Shown: positions 1 to 5,153 of the stretch, in pieces | How the letters are laid out: each line of letters opens with the position of its first letter | How positions within the stretch are numbered: position 1 is the first letter of the stretch | NCBI GenBank assembly: GCA_937141995.1 | Contig: CAKZQX010000947.1 | Span: 1 to 6,410, forward strand | Direction: 5' to 3' | Origin: an uncultured Chloroflexaceae bacterium | Lineage (GTDB): Bacteria > Chloroflexota > Chloroflexia > Chloroflexales > Chloroflexaceae | DNA length: 6,410 bases | Made by a program: the position numbers and the translations under genes | Notes under the pieces: generated by a model | What the model saw: only the letters and a program-made list of their open reading frames with translations | Database searches by the model: none | Told to the model about the DNA's origin: nothing

Positions 1-1676
1 CCCGCGTAGAAGCGCCAGCCACACCAGAACGCGCCGAGCATCATCAGCATGACGATGCTCTGGTACTGCACGATGCGCGCAAAGCCAATCAGGAAGCCGT
101 CAACCGCCAGGATGGTTGCCGCGATCAGTCCCACCTGCGTGCCTCGCCCATCCAGGGGATTTTCGGTCGGGACGGGTTGCGTGTCCGCCGTCAGTTCCCG
201 CCCCAGCAGATAACTGCCCAGCAGCACACCCATCCCGGCCAGCGCAAAGGGCAACCGCGCAATGCCCTCAGTCAACTGTCCCGTCAGTGCCGGCGGTCCG
301 GCGGGCAACAGGATCTCGATCGGACCTTTTTTATGCAGCAGCAAGATTGCTTCACGTCCATGCACTACCCCCACCGTACGCAGTAACGCTTTGATTTCAT
401 CGCCCTGGAACTCCGAGCCGCCCAGGAAAGTCAGGCGCAGCACGCCGCCCAGCAGCAGGATCGCGAGCAGGGGCAAGTAGGCATGGCGCTGCGGGTGAAC
501 TCGTTCTGCTGATTGTGGGGATGATCGTCGCAGCAGCAGCCCGCCGAGCCATAGGCTCAACACGTCACACGGGAGCAGCAGCATCCACCCGGCGAGCGGT
601 CCCGGTAGTGCCTGCAGTGCCAGCAGCAGCATCGGAAAGAGCGCTAACCCACCACATAGCCCGATCAGCAGGCGCACCAGCGGATCGCGCTCGTGCCGGA
701 ACAGCAGTAGCGCCAACAGCGCGCCGGGCAGTCCCAGCAGGAACAGGGCCGCCATTCCGCGCAGGTCAACCGGCAGCGGCAGCAGCAGCGCCAGATGCGC
801 CGGCAACCAGAGGCCGGGCAGTACGAACCGTGTCAGGTTTCCGGTCCCCGGTTCTACATTCCAGGTTCGCGCTACGCGGTTTTGCAGCTTGCCGACCACC
901 AGCAGCAACGTCCCCAGGAACAGCACCCACGGCGGTGCCGGCCATGCCCAGGTCAGGCTGTAGGGATCATGCGAGGCCCAGAGGAGCAAACCGCCTGCCA
1001 TCAGGCCGATCACACCACTCGTCCAGAGCGCCGCGCTGACGTTGCCGGTTCGTGGTCGCAGGCTGCGGATCAGCCAGTCAATCGGGGCTGCCGGCAGGGT
1101 CAGCCCCCAGGTCAGCAGCAGCATCTGGCACAGCGGGAGAGTTATTGGCGTCCCAACTCCATGCAGGGGCGTTAACCGCACCCAGTCGAGCGGTACGCCG
1201 GGCGGTCGTTCTTCGGTTGCTCCTGGATTGTAGGCTGTGCTGACCAGATTGATCGGGATGACACCCCGCACGGCCGCCCCGACCGGCTGCTCCGGCAATA
1301 GCACCTGGTAGATCCGCCAGCCGGACTGGATCTCCAGCGTGGCGAAAGTGCCGCCATCCTGCTGCAGGTGCAACTGGTGATTATTGTTCACTGCAACCTG
1401 ATCGCCGTGGAGCCGCAATTCTAATCGCTTGCCGGCAATGGCGGGAATGACCAGTTGCGCATTAGGCATACTCCAGCGGAAGCGGGTTGCCCCCTCCTGC
1501 ATCGGCATGCGAAAGCCCGCCACAAACGGCGTATCGTTGCCGGTCCCCAGATCGAGTGTCCAGGGAGGCGGTGTGCGCAAAACATTGAAGAGCAGCACAG
1601 CGGCAGTAGTGAGTACGAGGACCAGGGGGAGTAGACGCACGACTGTGGCATACACCGGAGATTGTTGTATCGACAT
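1..1676 (-). CDS. GT39/PMT-like membrane glycosyltransferase, N-terminal part; tandem paralogue of B (gene C, partial)
   Basis: I translated the minus strand codon by codon from ATG 1676 to base 1 and found 558 sense codons with no stop or frameshift; the 3' end lies beyond the window. The organisation copies gene B: membrane anchor (about 11-33), PPP, then a beta-rich outer domain (about 41-170: DLGTGNDTPFV, FRWSMPNAQLVIP, GVPLDWVRLTP), several hydrophobic segments (about 183-417), then SEFQGDE with Asp426-Glu427 as the probable catalytic acidic pair, HKKGPIEILLPAG, RLPFALAGMG and FARIVQYQSIVMLM. Around the acidic loop, 63 of 85 residues match gene B by eye. A difference is a polar insert of about 12 residues (TADTQPVPTENPLDGRGTQ, 496-514) where B has FAGNGR. 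An in-frame GTG at 1691 would add five residues (MSLLF) and is preceded by GGAG at 12 bases; an in-frame TGA at 1703-1701 excludes earlier starts. ATG 1676 is the default choice, with only a weak GAG upstream. The function is inferred as for B, possibly with another donor or acceptor. Confidence 0.86.
   Translation of the reverse strand, partial: MSIQQSPVYATVVRLLPLVLVLTTAAVLLFNVLRTPPPWTLDLGTGNDTPFVAGFRMPMQEGATRFRWSMPNAQLVIPAIAGKRLELRLHGDQVAVNNNHQLHLQQDGGTFATLEIQSGWRIYQVLLPEQPVGAAVRGVIPINLVSTAYNPGATEERPPGVPLDWVRLTPLHGVGTPITLPLCQMLLLTWGLTLPAAPIDWLIRSLRPRTGNVSAALWTSGVIGLMAGGLLLWASHDPYSLTWAWPAPPWVLFLGTLLLVVGKLQNRVARTWNVEPGTGNLTRFVLPGLWLPAHLALLLPLPVDLRGMAALFLLGLPGALLALLLFRHERDPLVRLLIGLCGGLALFPMLLLALQALPGPLAGWMLLLPCDVLSLWLGGLLLRRSSPQSAERVHPQRHAYLPLLAILLLGGVLRLTFLGGSEFQGDEIKALLRTVGVVHGREAILLLHKKGPIEILLPAGPPALTGQLTEGIARLPFALAGMGVLLGSYLLGRELTADTQPVPTENPLDGRGTQVGLIAATILAVDGFLIGFARIVQYQSIVMLMMLGAFWCGWRFYA
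42..84. repeat. 43-bp exact direct repeat, copy 1 (inside gene C)
   Basis: These 43 bases are identical to 3525-3567 and in the same orientation. They encode the FARIVQYQSIVMLM segment just after a hydrophobic helix of the glycosyltransferase core. The flanking bases differ at once on both sides (85 versus 3568, 41 versus 3524). The copies lie 3483 bp apart and reflect the B-C paralogy. Confidence 0.9.
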
Positions 1677-1680
1677 GAAC
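1669..1680. repeat. 12-bp direct repeat, copy at the start codon of gene C
   Basis: ATCGACATGAAC on the plus strand matches 1758-1769 (ATCGACATAAAC) at 11 of 12 bases. Read on the minus strand it holds the start codon: TTCATGTCGAT. Confidence 0.5.
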
Positions 1681-1699
1681 AGTAAGCTCACGTGCTGGT

Positions 1700-1726
1700 G
1701 TCACTCCGAACCCCGTGCAGAATGAC
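1700..1726 (-). other. Small hairpin in the B-C intergenic gap covering a GGAG box
   Basis: On the minus strand GTCATTC (1726-1720) can pair with GAGTGAC (1706-1700): six Watson-Crick pairs and one G-U, with a 13-base loop. No T tract follows, so it is not an intrinsic terminator. The 3' arm contains most of the only GGAG box in the gap (1707-1704), which lies 12 bases before the alternative GTG start of gene C at 1691. The fold is seen only by eye; a role in masking the ribosome binding site, or descent from a small dispersed repeat, is inference. Confidence 0.4.
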
Positions 1727-1742
1727 CCATCGCGCTGTAGAA

Positions 1743-1775
1743 ATAATACATCAACAAATCGACATAAACCGTAAA
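1743..1775 (-). promoter_or_regulatory. AT-rich patch, possible promoter for gene C (weak)
   Basis: This part of the 120-bp gap between B and C is clearly more AT-rich than the genes on both sides. It holds a TATTAT hexamer (1748-1743 read on the minus strand), a fair -10 match. The best -35-like word, TTTACG (1775-1770), lies 21 bases away, which is too far for a standard sigma-70 promoter. I see no better pair. C may instead be read from the upstream transcript. Confidence 0.25.
1758..1769. repeat. 12-bp direct repeat, upstream copy
   Basis: ATCGACATAAAC, 89 bp from its partner at 1669-1680. Read on the minus strand it gives TTTATGTCGAT, another ATG followed by TCG-ATT, as in the MSI opening of gene C, but a TGA closes that frame after four codons. 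It could be a remnant of a duplicated gene start or chance. Confidence 0.4.
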
Positions 1776-1796
1776 GCGCGCTCAATTGTACCACAA

Positions 1797-4700
1797 CTAT
1801 GGGGCAGTAAGCAGCAGTTGCGCAAACTGCTGCGTGTGCGTGCCATCTTCCCGGGACAACCATGCGCCCGTCCGGCTGTGGCGTAACCCCACCTGGAGCG
1901 CATACTGTCCCGGCGGGATCTGTGCGGTGTTGGTGAGGGTGAAGGCCACCCCACTCAGGTATTGCGTGTTCCACGCAGAGGGCAGCACATCACAGGCGGG
2001 CGTTGCCTGGGCCACGGATTTCCCGTCCGCATCCACCAGCGTGACCACCGGCAGATAGCCCGGTTCTATCACCAGATTCTCACGCCAGTAGAGCACCAGG
2101 CTTGCTGTCTCGCCCGGCTCCAGCCGTGTACGGTCCAGGTCATACCCGCGCAGCATGACATCTTGCTGCCAGCGGGCATCCAGATGCTGTTGCGGCACTA
2201 CTTCTATAAGCGAGCGCTGGATGGGGAAACTGTTGATCGGCTGCGCATCGAACGCGGCGCGATGCTCCGTCAGGGTGAAGATGCGCGGCGGATGCGCTCC
2301 CGGCTCCCGGCTGTAGATGTCCAGTTTCTTCACATCGTCAACCAGCACCGAGCCCAGCAGATGGTAGCCCGGCGGCACATCGATCTTTAGAGTGGATGAA
2401 GCTACCGACCAGGCCGCGAAGTAGTAGTCCGGCTCCTGCCGGCAGCGCAGCGTGCCCCGCGTGTACCAGCCGGTAATCAGCTCCTTCTCGTTGCTTTCAT
2501 AGTCGCCCCGCAGCACGCCCTGCCGGTAGAGGTCGCCGATCACCTTCCAGCCCGCCCGGCGCGGAAAGCCAAAGTAGCCGCCGTTCGGTAACTGGTCGCC
2601 ATAGCCCGCCCGATAGATCGCTGGTCGCGCCTCCGGAAAGACCGTCCAGTACTCCGGCTCCGGGCGAATGTAGACCAGATACATGTAGGGCAGTGCCAGC
2701 AGCAGCAGCGCCACGCCTCCCGCCGCCGGCAGTGCAATCAGCCATGCGCGCCGCGTCCGTAGCCATCCTACCAACTGTGTAAGCGCCAGCCCGATCAGCA
2801 GCGCACCTGCTATGTCGATGGTGTAAAAGTGAGTTTTGGGATTGACGATCAGGAATGCCTGCGCTAAAAACGCCGTGCCAAACCAGAGTAGCAATACTCG
2901 TAGTCCCGCCGGTGTGCCTGGTGCCAGCAGCAACCCCGCCAGCGGCAGCCCGAAGGCCAGGATCGCCCAGTTGCCGCCACCCGCCGGCTCAAACCATGCC
3001 GGCCGCAGCACCAGCAGCAGACACCCCACCAGCAGCAGCCCCATCAGCGCGACTGCCACCCAACGCGGGCGCAGATACTGCCGGAGCCAGACCAGCAACC
3101 CCGCTACCAGCGCAATCCCCAGCAAATTCATCTGGAACGTTGTATTATAAAATGTTGCCAGATGATAATACTCAACCAGGTTATTTACCAGCGTAATGCC
3201 GGCGTTATCCTGCCCGGTACGCCCGACCACATATTCAAAGGTGCGTCCAAAACGCGCGTTAAGCGCAAACGGCACAAAAAAACTGAACAGCAAACCCGCG
3301 CCGAGTAGTGCCGGAATAGTCAGTTCGCGCAGCCACTGCGCCGGGCGCCAGTTGCGCCGCCATCCACCCGCCAGTATCAGCCATCCCAGCGCGGGTAGCA
3401 CAAAGATTGCATCATAGTGCGCCAGCAGCCCTACCGCCGCCAGTGTCGCCGCCGCTGCCAGGTAGCGCCGGGGATGTGCCGCGCCCGTGTAGAAGCGCCA
3501 GCCACACGCAATTGCGCCCAGCGACATCAGCATGACGATGCTCTGGTACTGCACGATGCGCGCAAAGGCAATCAGGAAGCCGTCCAGGGCCAGGATCGCC
3601 ACCGCCGGCAGCCCGACCAGCCGTCCGTTGCCGGCGAACAGCTCGCGGGCCAGGGCATAACTTCCCAGCAGCACACCCATTCCGGCCAGCGCAAAGGGCA
3701 GCCGCGCTACCCACTCATTCACATGACCCGTCAGTGCCAGCGGCAGTGCCGGCAGCAACACCTCCATCGGCCCCTTTTTGTGCAGCAGCAGAATCTCCTC
3801 CTGCCCATGCAGCATACCCACCGCCTTGAGCAGCGCCCTCCCTTCGTCTCCTTGGAATTCTGCACTACCGAGGAATGTCAGGCGTAGTGCCGCGCCGAGC
3901 AGCAACAGCATGGCGAGGGGCAGATGTCGCGTGGTAAAAACGCCTGACAGGTGAAACCGTGCTGGTGCCGGTGCCGACGTTCTACGGAAGAGCGCCCAGC
4001 CGAACAGCAGAATCAGCGTGTCGGTGGCAAGCAGCAACCCCCAGCCGGGAACCGCTCCTGGCAGCGCCTGCAGTGCCAGTAGCAGTAGTGCCGGCACCAG
4101 CAGCCCGCCGCACAGCCCCAGGAATAGCAGCATGAGCGGACCTTCCTGCGCACGGAAGAGCAGCAGCGCCGGCAGCACTCCCGGCAGGCCCAGCAGCAGC
4201 AGCGCAACCGTTCCGCGCACGGCGGTGGGTAGCGGCAGGAGCAGCAGGAGATGCAGCAGCAAGACCAGTGTGACGAGGAGACGCAGCGGCGAAGTGAGGC
4301 GCAGCGCAGGTTTCATTCCAGCAATGACTGCTTGACGGTTATTCCAGAGCAGCAGCCCCGCCAGGGCAACCGTTGCCGGCAGCAGTAGGCTCGTCGTTGC
4401 CGCAGTCGCCCATGCCAGCGTGTAGGGATCATGCCCGGTCCAGAAGATCAACCCGGCCGCCGCAATGCTCACCGGCACGCAAACCCAGAGCAGCCGGGTC
4501 AGCGCCCGACGGTCAGGCCAGACGGCGCGGTTAATTAACCCGCAAGTTCCGGCCAGCAGCGCCAGCGCCCAGGTCAGCCGTAGCGTCTGCCATAGCGCTG
4601 TTCCAACCGGCAGCGTCGCGCCCGCTGCCGGCGTCACCTTCACCCAATCAATCGGCACCCCCAGCAGGCGCGGGTCGCGCGGCGCCGCGCGGTACTCCGA

Positions 4701-5153
4701 GACGATCAGATCCAGAGGACGGGGCTGTCCCTCCTCTGGCAGCAACACCTGGTAGACCCGCCAGCCCGGTTCGATTTCCAGTTGGGCTATGGTCTGCCCA
4801 GCGCGTTGCAGATACATCCGGCGGGGATGGGTTGCCGCAACCGTGTCGCCGTGGAAGCGCAGTTCTAACCGGAGCGGCCCGACCACCGCCCCGTGCAACT
4901 GCAGCCGCGAGCCGGAGGTTGTCCAGCGGAAGCTGGTCGCGCCGTCACGTTCCCGCGCAAAGAAGCTGGTGACAAAGGGCGTATCCCCCGCCGTCCCCAG
5001 ATCAATCGTCCGGGGAGGCGGGTTACGCAGCAGCCCAAACAGCAACCCGGCGCTGACGACCAGCAGCAACCCGACGGGCCAGAGTAGCCGCAACCCGGCC
5101 CGGTGGCGGATCTGCAGTGCGTTACCCACCTGGGAGGATGCCGTGCTGACCAC
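1797..5153 (-). CDS. Multidomain GT39/PMT-like membrane glycosyltransferase (gene B, complete)
   Basis: 1118 residues from the GTG at 5153 to a TAG. The frame stays open upstream to 5507, but that part overlaps gene A, has no hydrophobic or motif logic, and the GGAG box and stop/start overlap argue against it. Order of parts: membrane anchor (about 21-42); extracytoplasmic beta-rich domain (about 48-180: DLGTAGDTPFV, FRWTTSGSRLQL, LGVPIDWVKV); about eight hydrophobic segments (187-428); the GT core, opening with EFQGDE (Asp436-Glu437, the likely catalytic acidic pair of the first outer loop) and HKKGPMEVLLPALP; about twelve more hydrophobic segments, with HYDAIFVLP (579-587) and KTHFYTID (773-780), ending near 828; an outer segment FGFPRRAGWK / YESNEKELITGWYTRG (861-900); and a closing beta-sandwich-like domain (about 998-1118: MLRGYDLDRTRLEPGE). 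Known family role: sugar transfer from polyprenyl-phosphate sugars at the outer face. It is about twice the length of a plain ArnT/PMT-type enzyme because of the added N- and C-terminal modules. Donor and acceptor cannot be read. It is a paralogue of gene C. Confidence 0.87.
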   Translation of the reverse strand: MVSTASSQVGNALQIRHRAGLRLLWPVGLLLVVSAGLLFGLLRNPPPRTIDLGTAGDTPFVTSFFARERDGATSFRWTTSGSRLQLHGAVVGPLRLELRFHGDTVAATHPRRMYLQRAGQTIAQLEIEPGWRVYQVLLPEEGQPRPLDLIVSEYRAAPRDPRLLGVPIDWVKVTPAAGATLPVGTALWQTLRLTWALALLAGTCGLINRAVWPDRRALTRLLWVCVPVSIAAAGLIFWTGHDPYTLAWATAATTSLLLPATVALAGLLLWNNRQAVIAGMKPALRLTSPLRLLVTLVLLLHLLLLLPLPTAVRGTVALLLLGLPGVLPALLLFRAQEGPLMLLFLGLCGGLLVPALLLLALQALPGAVPGWGLLLATDTLILLFGWALFRRTSAPAPARFHLSGVFTTRHLPLAMLLLLGAALRLTFLGSAEFQGDEGRALLKAVGMLHGQEEILLLHKKGPMEVLLPALPLALTGHVNEWVARLPFALAGMGVLLGSYALARELFAGNGRLVGLPAVAILALDGFLIAFARIVQYQSIVMLMSLGAIACGWRFYTGAAHPRRYLAAAATLAAVGLLAHYDAIFVLPALGWLILAGGWRRNWRPAQWLRELTIPALLGAGLLFSFFVPFALNARFGRTFEYVVGRTGQDNAGITLVNNLVEYYHLATFYNTTFQMNLLGIALVAGLLVWLRQYLRPRWVAVALMGLLLVGCLLLVLRPAWFEPAGGGNWAILAFGLPLAGLLLAPGTPAGLRVLLLWFGTAFLAQAFLIVNPKTHFYTIDIAGALLIGLALTQLVGWLRTRRAWLIALPAAGGVALLLLALPYMYLVYIRPEPEYWTVFPEARPAIYRAGYGDQLPNGGYFGFPRRAGWKVIGDLYRQGVLRGDYESNEKELITGWYTRGTLRCRQEPDYYFAAWSVASSTLKIDVPPGYHLLGSVLVDDVKKLDIYSREPGAHPPRIFTLTEHRAAFDAQPINSFPIQRSLIEVVPQQHLDARWQQDVMLRGYDLDRTRLEPGETASLVLYWRENLVIEPGYLPVVTLVDADGKSVAQATPACDVLPSAWNTQYLSGVAFTLTNTAQIPPGQYALQVGLRHSRTGAWLSREDGTHTQQFAQLLLTAP
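3525..3567. repeat. 43-bp exact direct repeat, copy 2 (inside gene B)
   Basis: Exact match to 42-84. In gene B it encodes residues around 529-543 (FARIVQYQSIVMLM). Recombination between the copies would fuse C and B in frame and delete what lies between. Confidence 0.9.

Noticed and set aside
515..1039. 174-codon Ala/Arg-rich frame on the plus strand
   Set aside because: It is antisense to the hydrophobic segments of gene C. Its alanine, arginine and proline runs come from the complement of leucine and glycine codons.
1785..1797. Possible terminator just after the gene B stop (TTGTGGTACAA)
   Set aside because: The stem would have only four pairs and there is no following T tract.
1462..1974. 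170-codon minus-strand frame spanning the B-C gap
   Set aside because: It overlaps the ends of both B and C in another frame and contains no recognisable domain. The B and C frames are supported by mutual homology.
4190..4265. CAG/CTG trinucleotide runs resembling a microsatellite
   Set aside because: The runs are short, interrupted, and found throughout the hydrophobic segments. They are CTG leucine codons read on the opposite strand.
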